Origin: Bifidobacterium choladohabitans
GTDB lineage: Bacteria; Actinomycetota; Actinomycetes; Actinomycetales; Bifidobacteriaceae
Length of the DNA: 64,000 nucleotides
Reading direction: 5' to 3'
NCBI RefSeq assembly: GCF_016102005.1
Contig: NZ_JACFPL010000001.1
Span: forward strand, 620,001-684,000
Shown here in pieces: positions 16,209 to 25,346 of this stretch. Every line of letters begins with the position of its first letter. Position 1 is the stretch's first letter. Under the pieces are notes generated by a model that searched no databases, was not told the origin of the DNA, and worked only from the letters and a program-made list of their open reading frames with translations. The translations under genes and the position numbers were made by a program.

Positions 16209-18986
16209 TCAGCGAGGTTGGGTCTGATCCTGATCGTCGCCCCGCGCGGCATGACGGCCACGACCACCATCGTGTCCGCCATCGCCGGCATCGGCATCGC
16301 CATCAGCAGTCACATCGTCGACCGTGACCGAGTCATCGACCAGATTCTCAGTGGGCCAGGCGGTCAACTCCAGATGGTCGCCACCGGTCTGGTCCACCAG
16401 GACCGTGTCGCCGTCGTGGACCTTGCCAGCCAGCAGCATCCTGGCCAGCTGATCGCCCACCTCGGTCTGGACCAACCTACGCAGAGGACGAGCGCCGAAG
16501 GCCGGATCGTAGCCCATGTTGGCCAGCCACTCCCTAGCGGAGTCGGTGACATCAAGGGTGATGCGCCGGTCGGTCAACCGCTGGGCCACCTGCTTGACCT
16601 GGATGTCCACAATGGAACCCAGTTCGTCGCGGGTCAGCGGATGGAAGATGACAAGATCGTCCAGCCGGTTGATGAACTCGGGCTTGAAGTTGGCGTGCAC
16701 CGCGTCCATAACGGCCTTGCGCTTGGCCTCCTCATCCAGGTCGTCCCGGACCAGGAACTGCGAGCCCAGGTTGGAGGTCATGATCAGGATGGTGTTCTTG
16801 AAGTCCACCGTCCTGCCCTGGCCATCGGTCAGCCTGCCGTCGTCCAGAACCTGCAGGAGCAGATCGAAGACCTCAGGGTTGGCCTTCTCCACCTCGTCGA
16901 AGAGGACCACCGAGTAGGGCCGCCGACGTACGGCCTCGGTCAGCTGGCCGCCCTCCTCATAGCCCACGTAGCCGGGAGCAGCACCGATCAGACGAGAGAC
17001 CGAGGCCTTCTCCATGTACTCTGACATGTCGATGCGGACCATGGCCTTCTCGTCGTCGAAGAGGAAGTCGGCCAGGGCCTTGGCCAGCTCCGTCTTGCCT
17101 ACTCCGGTGGGGCCCAGGAACATGAAGGATCCGGTGGGCCTGTCAGGGTCGGCGATGCCGGCACGCGAGCGCCGGACCGCGTCGGATACCGCATGGATGG
17201 CCTCCTGCTGGCCGACCACCCGCTTGCCCAGGTAGTCCTCCATATGCAGGAGCTTCTCGTTCTCGCCCTCCATGAGCCGTCCTACGGGAATCCCAGTCCA
17301 GTCAGAGACGATCTCAGCCACGGAATCCGCATCAACATGGTCGGGAACCATGGGCTCCTGCGCCGGACCGCCGGCGATGTCAGCCCCATCGGGACCAGCA
17401 TCATTGGCGGTATTCTTGGCCTGCTCGGCGGCGTTCTCCGCCTGGGCCAGCTGCTTGCGAATGCCAGGAATCTCCCCGTAGAGGATGCGGGAGGCCTTCT
17501 CCAGATCACCCTCGCGGGTGGCCTTGTCGGCCTCGACCCGCTTGGCGTCCAGCTGGGCACGCAGGTCGCCGACCTTGTTGTGACCGGCCTTCTCATTCTC
17601 CCAACGGGCCTTGAGACCGCCCAGCTTCTCGCGGGAGTCCGCCAGTTCGGCCTGCAGCTTGCTCAGGCGGTCCTTGGAGGCCGGGTCATCGGCCTTCTTC
17701 AGCTGCATCTCCTCCATCTCCAGACGGGTGACGCGGCGTTGAAGCTCGTCGATCTCCTCAGGCTGGGAATCCAGCTCCATCCGCAGGTGGGCAGCGGCCT
17801 CATCAACCAGGTCGATGGCCTTGTCAGGCAGCTGACGACCCGAGATGTACCGGTTGGACAGGGTGGCCGCAGCCACCAGGGCATCATCCCCGATGGTCAC
17901 CTTGTGGTGGGCCTCGTAACGCTGCTTGAGACCACGCAGGATGGCCACGGTATCCTCCACGGAGGGCTCACCCACGAAGACCTGCTGGAAGCGGCGCTCC
18001 AGAGCCGGGTCCTTCTCGATGTTCTCACGGTACTCGTCCAGGGTGGTGGCGCCGATCAGGCGCAGTTCGCCCCTGGCCAGCATGGGCTTGAGCATGTTGC
18101 CTGCGTCCATGGACCCTTCGGCGGCACCCGCCCCGACGATGGTGTGGATCTCATCGATGAAGGTGATGACCTGACCGTTGGCGCTCTTGATCTCGTTGAG
18201 GACGGCCTTGAGGCGCTCCTCGAATTCGCCACGGTACTTGCTGCCAGCCACCATGGAGCTCAGGTCCAGGGAGATCAGCCTCTTGCCTTGCAAAGTTGTG
18301 GGCACATCACCGGCCACGATGCGTTCGGCCAGACCCTCGACCACGGCTGTCTTGCCCACACCGGGCTCGCCGATAAGGACCGGGTTGTTCTTGGTCCGCC
18401 GGGACAGGATCTGCATGACACGACGAATCTCCTGGTCCCTGCCGATGACCGGGTCCAGCTTACCCTCCTTGGCCTGGGCGGTCAGATCGGTGGAGTACTT
18501 CTCCAGGGCCTTGTAGGTGCCCTCGGCATCCGGGCTGGTCACCTTGGCACCGCCGCGCACCTGGGGCACGGCCTTGCGCAGGGTGTCGGCCTGCAGGCCG
18601 TTCCGGTTCAGGATATCGGCGGCCTGCGAGGGACCCTGGGCGATGGCGATGAGCAGGTGCTCGGTGGAGACGTATTCGTCCCCCATGGCCTGCATTTCCT
18701 TCTCGGCCTGAGCCAGAGCCATGCTGAGCTGACGGCTGGCATCGGGCTGCGAAGCCGTGGATCCGCTGGCTGACGGCAGAGCCACCAGGGCCTGACGGAC
18801 CTCGGCTCCGACCCGTTGACTGTCACCACCTGCTGCCTGAATCAGTCCGGGGACTACGCCAGACTGCTGACGCAGCAGGGAGTCCAGCAGGTGGAGCACA
18901 TCCACCTGGGGGTTGCCGGCCGCCGAGGCCGACTGGATGGCATCGCCGATGGCCTGCTGAGCCATGGTGGTGAAGTTTTCGTTCAT
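16209..18986 (-). CDS. clpB: ATP-dependent disaggregase ClpB
   Basis: ClpB is a hexameric AAA+ protein that rescues aggregated proteins with DnaK. The 925-residue product has the N-domain (1-150), AAA-1 with [15 protein letters not shown] and Walker [11 protein letters not shown], the coiled-coil middle domain (about 400-530), and AAA-2 with [13 protein letters not shown] and [10 protein letters not shown]. The C-terminal end is extended by about 60 residues rich in Asp, Gly and His, ending in QTQPR. The middle domain holds a short insert ([15 protein letters not shown]) between the coiled coil and AAA-2. The ATG at 18986 follows GGAGG by 7 nt. A HAIR operator sits about 110 bp upstream, which points to HspR control of heat induction. 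Confidence 0.97.
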   Translation of the reverse strand: MNENFTTMAQQAIGDAIQSASAAGNPQVDVLHLLDSLLRQQSGVVPGLIQAAGGDSQRVGAEVRQALVALPSASGSTASQPDASRQLSMALAQAEKEMQAMGDEYVSTEHLLIAIAQGPSQAADILNRNGLQADTLRKAVPQVRGGAKVTSPDAEGTYKALEKYSTDLTAQAKEGKLDPVIGRDQEIRRVMQILSRRTKNNPVLIGEPGVGKTAVVEGLAERIVAGDVPTTLQGKRLISLDLSSMVAGSKYRGEFEERLKAVLNEIKSANGQVITFIDEIHTIVGAGAAEGSMDAGNMLKPMLARGELRLIGATTLDEYRENIEKDPALERRFQQVFVGEPSVEDTVAILRGLKQRYEAHHKVTIGDDALVAAATLSNRYISGRQLPDKAIDLVDEAAAHLRMELDSQPEEIDELQRRVTRLEMEEMQLKKADDPASKDRLSKLQAELADSREKLGGLKARWENEKAGHNKVGDLRAQLDAKRVEADKATREGDLEKASRILYGEIPGIRKQLAQAENAAEQAKNTANDAGPDGADIAGGPAQEPMVPDHVDADSVAEIVSDWTGIPVGRLMEGENEKLLHMEDYLGKRVVGQQEAIHAVSDAVRRSRAGIADPDRPTGSFMFLGPTGVGKTELAKALADFLFDDEKAMVRIDMSEYMEKASVSRLIGAAPGYVGYEEGGQLTEAVRRRPYSVVLFDEVEKANPEVFDLLLQVLDDGRLTDGQGRTVDFKNTILIMTSNLGSQFLVRDDLDEEAKRKAVMDAVHANFKPEFINRLDDLVIFHPLTRDELGSIVDIQVKQVAQRLTDRRITLDVTDSAREWLANMGYDPAFGARPLRRLVQTEVGDQLARMLLAGKVHDGDTVLVDQTGGDHLELTAWPTENLVDDSVTVDDVTADGDADAGDGGHDGGRGRHAARGDDQDQTQPR

Positions 18987-19093
18987 AGAGCATCCTCCAA
19001 CATTCTTGGCGGGGCCAGCCAAATCACTCACCCGGCCTCGTCACGGTTTCATCTGTCTTCTACAACAGCGAAAGGAGGATACCTATTCCCAAA

Positions 19094-19114
19094 CTTGAGC
19101 CTAAACGACTCAAG
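19094..19114. promoter_or_regulatory. HAIR element (HspR operator) of clpB
   Basis: CTTGAGC, seven bases, then ACTCAAG matches the HAIR consensus CTTGAGT-N7-ACTCAAG at 13 of 14 positions; the arms extend to AAACTTGAG and CTCAAGTTT. HspR is known to repress dnaK and clpB operons in actinobacteria through this element. Position, 108 bp before the clpB start, is right for that. Confidence 0.85.
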
Positions 19115-19144
19115 TTTTTACCTTGCTTTTTTCCTTATTATTTG

Positions 19145-19960
19145 CTACTCATCGATGACCACATTGCGCAGGTATCCGATTCCCTCCACCTGGACCGTGG
19201 CCTCATCACGGTTCTTCAACGAACCTGTGGCGTTAGGGGTACCGGTCATGATGACATCGCCAGGCAGCAGGGTGGCGAAGCTGGAGATGAAGGCGATCTG
19301 CTCAGGGATGGAGTGGATCAGGTTGGCGGTGGTACCGCTGGCCTCAGGCACATCTTCCCCGTTGAGCTTGAAGGAGATCTTCGCATCCCGATAGTCCAGG
19401 TCGGTCTCGATCCAAGGCCCGAGGGGGCAGGCGGTGTCAAAGCCCTTGCAACGGGTCCACATGGGGTCGTTCTTCTGCAGGTCGCGCAGGGTTACGTCAT
19501 TGACACAGGTGTAGCCCAGCACATAGTCCATGGCCTCGTTGACGCTCACCTTCCGGGCCATCCTGCCTATGACAACGGCTACTTCGGGCTCGTAATTCAT
19601 GTCCTTGCTGTAAGAGGGCTTGACGATGGGGTCGTCAGGACCGATGACCGAGGTGGAGGGCTTCATGAAGAGCATGAGCTTCTCCGGTGGCTCCGGGTTC
19701 GAGGACTGGCCATGCTCAGCCATGTAGGCGGCATGGGCGCGGTAGTTCTTGGCCGCCCCGTAGATCTTGGAGGGGATGACCGGGGCCAACAGCCGCACAT
19801 CCTCGTCGTCCAGGGGGTAACGCTTGCCGGTGGGTTCGACCTGCTGACCGGTCAGGGGGTAGCCGCTCAGCTCGACCAGATAATCCTTGCCGTCCTGCTT
19901 GTCGGTTTGCACGAAGGCGTATCGTGGGGTGTCCTTGTAGGAAAAACGCGCGATTCTCAT
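19145..19960 (-). CDS. Fumarylacetoacetate hydrolase family protein
   Basis: A 271-residue FAH-superfamily protein; members cleave or isomerise short oxo-acids and bind a divalent metal through three acidic residues. Seen: IPSKIYGAAKNYRAHAAYM, KPSTSVIGPDDPIVKPS, the metal region NYEPEVAVVIGRMARKV (E-x-E-like pattern), VLGYTCVNDVTLRDLQ and DTACPLGPWI, ending in the family end LLPGDVIMTGTPNATGSL. It is shorter than fumarylacetoacetase and fits the YcgM or hydroxyhepta-dienedioate isomerase group; the actual substrate is open. The start at 19960 is by homology (MRIARFSYKD); no ribosome site is visible, so the mRNA may be leaderless. It is followed at 60 bp by the YggS stop on the same strand upstream. 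Confidence 0.88.
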   Translation of the reverse strand: MRIARFSYKDTPRYAFVQTDKQDGKDYLVELSGYPLTGQQVEPTGKRYPLDDEDVRLLAPVIPSKIYGAAKNYRAHAAYMAEHGQSSNPEPPEKLMLFMKPSTSVIGPDDPIVKPSYSKDMNYEPEVAVVIGRMARKVSVNEAMDYVLGYTCVNDVTLRDLQKNDPMWTRCKGFDTACPLGPWIETDLDYRDAKISFKLNGEDVPEASGTTANLIHSIPEQIAFISSFATLLPGDVIMTGTPNATGSLKNRDEATVQVEGIGYLRNVVIDE

Positions 19961-20026
19961 AGGGCACAGTCTAGCCCCAGACCGGGCCTCTTGACAGAAT
20001 CGGGCTCCCAAACAGATGGTGGCTGG

Positions 20027-20845
20027 TCAGATAAAAGCCCTTGGGCCGAAAATAGCTGTGCCTACACGAACCTCGGTCGACCCCTCAGCCACCGCATACT
20101 CCATGTCTCCGGTCATTCCCATGGACAGCATGGCGCAGGTGTCGGTGCCCGGCTCTCCAGAATCCCTGATACGGTCGCGCAGACCGCGCAGATGGGCGAA
20201 TCCGCTCCTGATGACAGCCTCGTCGTCCACATGTGCACCGACGGTCATCAGGCCCTTAAGCCGGATTCCCTCCATAGCAGCCAGTTCATAAGCCAGATCC
20301 AGGGCCTGGTCTGGAGCGCATCCCGACTTGGCCTGCTCGCCGGACTCATTGACCTCCAGGAGTATGCCCACCGTTCTGCCCACAGCCAGTGCCCGCGTGG
20401 CCAGCTTCCGGGCCAGCGAGAGCCCGTCGACCGACTCTACCGTGTCGACATATGGCAGGATCTTATTGATCTTGTTGGATTGGAGTTGCCCGATCAGATG
20501 GAAGCCCACGCTGGCGCTTAGTGAATCACTGTCTGCTGCATTGGCGCCAAGAGCCAGTTCCCTATCCCGACAGAGGTCCAACAATCCTTGGGCCTTGGCG
20601 GTGACCTCCTGGGGACGGTTCTCGCCGATCCGACGCACCCCTGCATCAATGGCTGCCATGATCTCGCCCACATCGCGGGTCTTGGTGGCCGCCAGCAGGG
20701 TTACCGAGCCCTCTTTTCGACCGGCGGAGTCCTCCGCTTTGGCGATCCTTTCAGCCACGCGCTTGACACCATCCGCAATCTGCCTGGCCCGTTCCTGGCT
20801 GACCTGCCGATTGCCCAGATCCTTGTGGTCCATATAGGCGACCAT
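20027..20845 (-). CDS. YggS-family pyridoxal-phosphate-binding protein
   Basis: YggS/PLPBP proteins hold pyridoxal phosphate and help keep its homeostasis; they adopt an alanine-racemase barrel but are not enzymes. The 272-residue product shows the cofactor lysine in TLLAATKTRDVGEI, then IGENRPQEVTAKA, the HLIGQLQSNKINKIL strand, and the C-terminal CAMLSMGMTGDMEYAVAEGSTEVRVGTAIFG block, all standard. The ATG at 20845 has GGAGG 9 nt upstream. It is a little longer than the bacterial average because of an N-terminal extension and an Asp/Ser-rich linker. It is separate from the septum (sepF) context in which this gene often occurs. Confidence 0.93.
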   Translation of the reverse strand: MVAYMDHKDLGNRQVSQERARQIADGVKRVAERIAKAEDSAGRKEGSVTLLAATKTRDVGEIMAAIDAGVRRIGENRPQEVTAKAQGLLDLCRDRELALGANAADSDSLSASVGFHLIGQLQSNKINKILPYVDTVESVDGLSLARKLATRALAVGRTVGILLEVNESGEQAKSGCAPDQALDLAYELAAMEGIRLKGLMTVGAHVDDEAVIRSGFAHLRGLRDRIRDSGEPGTDTCAMLSMGMTGDMEYAVAEGSTEVRVGTAIFGPRAFI

Positions 20846-20976
20846 GACCGGCTACCTCCTTAAAAATCCGGAAGCCTTGACTGAGGCCATGGTAGCCAGT
20901 GGCTCATACCGGCAATCCCACAAGCCCGGAAGAAAGCAGAAGGAGGGAATCAACGACGAAATTCAGGTCGAAGAGC

Positions 20977-22041
20977 TTACAGACTCGGCTTTGCGGCAGC
21001 AACATTCAGTTTGCTCAGATCCAGCTGTCGGTCCCTGCGGTCAGCAGCCAGAGTGTTCCACGTGAAACCATCCAACAGTTCCTGCGCACTGGCAGGTCTG
21101 GGACGGTCCAGGAGTCCCAGAAGCCAGCCACAGACCCCCAACACCTGCCTGGACGACCAGCCGTCTCTTCTCAGTGATCCCAGGTCCGGTGAGCCGAAAC
21201 GCTTGGACATCCTCCTGCCGTCCACGCCATCGATCAGCGGCAAATGGGCATACTGAACGCGAGAAGCCTGCGGCTGAAGATGATTCCGGATCCACATCTG
21301 AATGGCCGTGGACCTCAGCAGGTCCCTTCCCCGCACAATCTGGTTGACACCCATGGCCAGGTCATCCACCGTCACCGCCAGCTGGTAGGAAACCAAACCA
21401 TCCGAACGTCTGACGACCACATCACCGACCTGCCTGGACAAATCGAAGGACTGGGGGCCAAAAACCAAATCGTCGAAACGACAGGTGGCATCCGATTCGT
21501 CGGGCTGATCAGGGACTGCGATTCGCAGGCTGTGCCTCTGCGCCCGAGCCAGCCTTTCACTGACCACCTGAGGGGAAAGTCCTCGGCAAGTGCCCGGATA
21601 GACGATGAATCCGTCGCCTTCATTCGGCGCCGATGCCGCACGGATGTCGGCACGGGAGCAGAAGCAGGGGTAAATCAGCGGCTGCCCGCCTACCAATTGC
21701 TGCGATTCCAGCTGATTCAATGCCTGAGTGTAGGCATCGGCGCGCTGGGACTGGTAGACCACCTCGCCATCCCAATCCAATCCCAGCCAGGCCAGGTCGT
21801 CCATGATCCAGCAATCGGCATCCTTGACCACCCGCGGCGTGTCTATGTCTTCAATACGAAGCCGCAGAACCCCGCCAGGCCCTTGTGACCTGACACCAAG
21901 CCAGGCCGCCAGACATGCATAGATATTGCCCAGATGCATTCGCCCGGTCGGCGAAGGCGCCAACCTTCCTACGACCTTGGCCTGGCCGGCCTGGTCCACT
22001 CTCGGTTCTCCCTTGTGCATACCGACATGCTTGCATACCAT
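20977..22041 (-). CDS. gluQ: Glutamyl-Q tRNA(Asp) synthetase
   Basis: GluQ-RS attaches glutamate to queuosine at position 34 of tRNA(Asp). It resembles the catalytic half of glutamyl-tRNA synthetase without the anticodon-binding domain; the 354-residue length fits. Seen: the HIGH-type motif APSPTGRMHLGNI (about 29-41), LRIEDIDTPR, a zinc-site pattern CFC followed by YPGTC (Cys-x-Cys, Tyr, Cys), and KMSKS-type GRRMSKRF. The start is uncertain; an ATG 21 nt in (22020) begins MHKGEPRVDQ. The gene implies that the host carries queuosine, which in many actinobacteria must be salvaged. Confidence 0.88.
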   Translation of the reverse strand: MVCKHVGMHKGEPRVDQAGQAKVVGRLAPSPTGRMHLGNIYACLAAWLGVRSQGPGGVLRLRIEDIDTPRVVKDADCWIMDDLAWLGLDWDGEVVYQSQRADAYTQALNQLESQQLVGGQPLIYPCFCSRADIRAASAPNEGDGFIVYPGTCRGLSPQVVSERLARAQRHSLRIAVPDQPDESDATCRFDDLVFGPQSFDLSRQVGDVVVRRSDGLVSYQLAVTVDDLAMGVNQIVRGRDLLRSTAIQMWIRNHLQPQASRVQYAHLPLIDGVDGRRMSKRFGSPDLGSLRRDGWSSRQVLGVCGWLLGLLDRPRPASAQELLDGFTWNTLAADRRDRQLDLSKLNVAAAKPSL

Positions 22042-22110
22042 CCGGTCATCGGGAAACCATCAGGCAGCCAAACTGCCACGCGCCCCTGAATGGTCGCGCA
22101 AGGCAAATGA

Positions 22111-23457
22111 TCAGAAGCTGTCGAGCAGGCGATCGATTTCCTCGAAGTGCTTGACCTCAGGACGCCAGACCGGCTTGCCACGAACGATGACCAGCTTGGG
22201 ATCAGCCAGGGTCCGTATATTCTTGGCAGGGTCCTCGTCAAGGACGATCAGATCCGCATCCTTACCCGTGTCGACCGAGCCAGTGACATTGTCAAAGCCC
22301 AGGTTTCGGGCATTGACCTGGGTGGCGGCGTGGAAGGCCTGCGCCGGAGTGAAGTCAGCGTACCGCACCAGATAGTCGAGTTCCCGCCAAGTGCCGTACT
22401 GGGGCACGAAGGTCATGCCGGTGTCGGTGCCGACACCGACGGCAATACCGTTCTCATGAGCCTGCTTGGCGCTCTTGACCATGCCGTCGACGACCAGTTC
22501 GGAGTTGCCACGAACTATGTCGCTGATTCCCAGCTCCTGCTGGCTGATCTTGACCAGCGGCAGTCCGGCGGACAGCGTGGGGTCCAGGGCTGAGAAGCCG
22601 CGAAGCGAGCGCGGATTGTCAAGGAAGAGCCCGATCATCTCGTCGTCAAGAACACTGCCATGCTCGATGGTGTCCACGCCTGCCTTGAGAGCGGCCTTGA
22701 CCCCCTCGGGGCTCTGAGCATGTGCTGCGACGAGCACGCCAAACTCATGGGCCTCATCGCAGACGGCAGCCATTTCCTCCTCGGTCATCTGCGGACTGCC
22801 GGCCTCACCAAGCTTGGTGGCATCGGTGACGCCTCCGGTCGCAGCCACCTTGATGGCATTGACCCCATGGTCCAGGTTCTCCCTGGTCCGACGCCTAGCC
22901 TCTTCTGGAGAGGAGCAGGACAGGGCGATGAAGGGATCGCCATGTCCTCCGGGAATCGCCAGGAGGGGGCCGGCGGCCAGCATGCGTGGACCGGTCAGCT
23001 CGTCGGCGTCAATCCTGTCACGCAGACGAACCGCCTCATAACCCACATCACCCAGGGTGCGAATGGTCGTCACTCCCGAGTTGAGCAACGTGGAAACGGT
23101 GCCTTTGATCCTGGCATCCATAAGGACTCTGCCGGCAGGGCTGTGCACCACTTTCAAGGCTGCGTCGACCACACGCGGCGACAGGTCCGTACCGCCAGAC
23201 AGGGGCTTGCCGTCGGCAAAGAGATGGGTATGGGCATTGATGAGTCCAGGTGCCACAAACTTGCCCGTAGCGTTGATCCGGTGGTATCCGGAAGGCACGT
23301 AGGCCAGCGGGGTTGGGCAGACCTGCTCTATCCGGCCGTCCGCGGACACCAGAACAGACATATCCTTCTGGACCGTGCCTTTTTCATCACCGGTCGCGAT
23401 ACTGGCGTGCTCGAGCACAAACGGCTCGCGCTTTTTCCTGCCTTGAAGACGCCCCAT
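22111..23457 (-). CDS. Metal-dependent amidohydrolase family protein
   Basis: A 448-residue protein of the amidohydrolase superfamily, close to prolidase/imidazolonepropionase-like enzymes. Metal ligands appear in order: NAHTHLF (HxH), the bridging Lys in NAIKVAATGG, VAAHAQS and DTIEHGS histidines, and the final Asp in VGVGTDTGMTF. N- and C-terminal strands form the usual small beta-sandwich (ADGRIEQVCPT; DADLIVLDEDP). The start at 23457 (MGRLQGRKK) has GGCAGG upstream; the open frame runs 87 nt further but without family similarity. The substrate is not readable; dipeptides or cyclic amides are known for relatives. It stands alone between gluQ and the ruined aquaporin. Confidence 0.88.
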   Translation of the reverse strand: MGRLQGRKKREPFVLEHASIATGDEKGTVQKDMSVLVSADGRIEQVCPTPLAYVPSGYHRINATGKFVAPGLINAHTHLFADGKPLSGGTDLSPRVVDAALKVVHSPAGRVLMDARIKGTVSTLLNSGVTTIRTLGDVGYEAVRLRDRIDADELTGPRMLAAGPLLAIPGGHGDPFIALSCSSPEEARRRTRENLDHGVNAIKVAATGGVTDATKLGEAGSPQMTEEEMAAVCDEAHEFGVLVAAHAQSPEGVKAALKAGVDTIEHGSVLDDEMIGLFLDNPRSLRGFSALDPTLSAGLPLVKISQQELGISDIVRGNSELVVDGMVKSAKQAHENGIAVGVGTDTGMTFVPQYGTWRELDYLVRYADFTPAQAFHAATQVNARNLGFDNVTGSVDTGKDADLIVLDEDPAKNIRTLADPKLVIVRGKPVWRPEVKHFEEIDRLLDSF

Positions 23458-23635
23458 GGTCGTACCTGCCTTCCCATCTCCGATGCACTCATTGCGAGGA
23501 ATCGGGCATATATGGTCAATCATATCCATGCCAGTACGAACCATTCAAGCTTGACTACACACAGGCTTGACTACGCAATGAATAAGGTCCTGAGCCTCCA
23601 AAATGAAGCACGGGACCTTGTCACCAAACCGCTGA

Positions 23636-24345
23636 TCAGGCGGCGAAAAGATTCTTGGAAATCATCGCTCCGACGATGGCACCGATGATGGGCGCCACCA
23701 CCGGAATCCAAGCCTCGCCTCAGCGTGAGTCCCCCTTATTGGGCATGGGCAGAATCCAGTGCAGGAAGCGCAGCACCAAATCGCCTGTGTGGTTCAGACC
23801 GGGGACGGTGGGACCGCCCAGAGAGGTGCCCCCCCCCCCAGACGATCAAGCCGACGACGATGGAGGCGGCAGCCAACCCCTTAGATCCCCATGGCCCTGC
23901 AGACAGCAGAGGACTCCCAGGACCAGCACCGGGGGTGCCAAGCCAAAGAACTCATTGACAAAATAATCGACAGGCGATTCCGAGGCATCAGTGGTGCAGA
24001 AGGTGCCCGGAATCGGCGCAGGATCCTTGGTTACGCGGTAGTGCGGGAAGTAGCAGACGTAGACGACCAGCTACGCCAGAATATAAGGCAGAACCTGGCT
24101 CCATGGGAAGATGCCGATGATGGCTTGCCCCAAAGTCATGGCCGGATTGATGTGGGCTCCGGATATCCCACCGGGCATGAGCACGGGAAACATGACTCCG
24201 AAGCCATATCCCATGCCACGGCAATAGTGAGCCAACCGGAATGGTGGCCCTTGGCGCCCTCCAGATCCACGTCGGCGACCGCGTCGTTCCCGACACATTC
24301 AGCGGCCAACCTGGTCATGAGCGAATATTCCACTCGATCCTTCAC
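23636..24345 (-). pseudogene. Aquaglyceroporin (MIP family, GlpF-like) pseudogene
   Basis: Fragments in all three minus-strand phases join into one GlpF-like channel. The first part reads [10 protein letters not shown] then [11 protein letters not shown], apparently missing about eight residues of helix 1. A shift near 24215-24225 moves to [10 protein letters not shown] and the first NPA box ([12 protein letters not shown]). A TAG at 24071-24073 interrupts after LPYILA; the phase resumes with LVVYVCYFPHY and DASESPVDYFVNEFFG. Another shift leads to LAAASIVVGLIVWG, then eleven G (23829-23839) throw the frame off again before SLGGPTVPGLN. The second NPA box reads NHT. A TGA at 23720-23722 precedes the end AWIPVVAPIIGAIVGAM. 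Multiple independent lesions show decay rather than one sequencing error. Confidence 0.85.
23829..23839. repeat. Homopolymer of 11 C (11 G on the coding strand)
   Basis: The tract lies inside the aquaporin pseudogene. A length of 10 (or 7 or 13) would keep LIVWG in phase with SLGGPTV; 11 does not. Such tracts are prone to slippage in replication and to sequencing error. Confidence 0.9.
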
Positions 24346-24506
24346 ACCAACCGGTCATACATGGGCCAAGGCATGGGCATCATTCAATAAAAACATGTGG
24401 TGACACCAGTCCGAGAAGCGCTCACGATCCCCATTGATCCGAATAATTCGTTGAATTCCACTCAACCAATCACTTGGACTGCGTAAACTGCAGGAACATT
24501 ACCCCA

Positions 24507-24520
24507 GGGGGGGGGGGGGG
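24507..24520. repeat. Homopolymer of 14 G
   Basis: Fourteen consecutive G between the aquaporin pseudogene and the 3' end of the ECF ATPase gene (stop at 24526). The rest of the 24346-24525 gap has no gene or clear hairpin that I can see. Confidence 0.9.
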
Positions 24521-24525
24521 CAGTG

Positions 24526-25344
24526 TCACCGATTCGTCAGTAACGATGTCTGCGGCAGGGCTGCCATGAAATCCTCGGAGGTGAGCACGTCATGGAAGCC
24601 CCAGGCCTGAGCTAGCTGCGCCAGGTAGGGACGGGCCAGATGGGCCTGTTCAAGCAGATCATCATCCCTGAAGATCCGAGCGATGGGCCCATCCATGAGG
24701 ATCTGTCTGTCGGCCATGACGACGCCACGCTGGAAATGACGGGTAACAAACTCCATGTCATGGCTGATGGTGATGACAGTCTTACCCATTGCCGTCACCT
24801 GCTGGATTATCCCTGCCAGCAGGTCCGTAGCAGCCCTGTCCTGACCGGCGGTAGGCTCGTCCAGAATCAGCACCTGGGGATCCATGACCAAAGCCGATGC
24901 TATGGTGACGAACTTCCGCTGCGAGAACGGGAGGTCGTAGGGATGGGAATCCAGGCTGTCTTCCAAACCGCAGACTTCAGCGGCCCAAGCGACCCGCCCC
25001 CCGATACGTTCCCGGGCAACATGCTTTTTCACCAGCCCATAGGCTATTTCCCGGCGGATGCTGTCCTGGAAGATCTGATCGTCCGGATTCTGAAAGACAT
25101 AGCCGACCTTGGCTGCCACATGGGCGGCATCCTCTTGATCCGTGGCGGTCCCGTCCACCATGACGCGACCATGAGTGGGCTTGAGCAGTCCATTCATGAG
25201 TTTGACCATGGTGGTCTTGCCGGCCCCATTGCGGCCTATGATGGCAACAGCTTCCCCAAGCTCGCATGACAGGCTGACCTCCCGCAAAGCCTGATATCCA
25301 TTTGGATAGGTATAGCTGACCTTATCCAACTCAAGATAGGCCAT
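24526..25344 (-). CDS. ECF transporter ATPase with non-standard signature
   Basis: A 272-residue energy-coupling factor ATPase (CbiO/EcfA type), cytoplasmic. Walker A is GRNGAGKTT (37-45), the Q-loop is VFQNPDDQIF (Gln85), Walker B is VLILDEP with Glu163, and the switch His195 is in TISHDME. The ABC signature, normally LSGGQ, reads LPFSQ (138-142) within DLPFSQRKFVTIAS. This suggests a heterodimer with the next ATPase in which one composite site is altered. It starts 2 nt after the second ATPase gene stops, so it is the last gene of the S-T-A-A operon. The end of the gene is next to the 14-G tract. Confidence 0.92.
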   Translation of the reverse strand: MAYLELDKVSYTYPNGYQALREVSLSCELGEAVAIIGRNGAGKTTMVKLMNGLLKPTHGRVMVDGTATDQEDAAHVAAKVGYVFQNPDDQIFQDSIRREIAYGLVKKHVARERIGGRVAWAAEVCGLEDSLDSHPYDLPFSQRKFVTIASALVMDPQVLILDEPTAGQDRAATDLLAGIIQQVTAMGKTVITISHDMEFVTRHFQRGVVMADRQILMDGPIARIFRDDDLLEQAHLARPYLAQLAQAWGFHDVLTSEDFMAALPQTSLLTNR

Positions 25345-25346
25345 CC

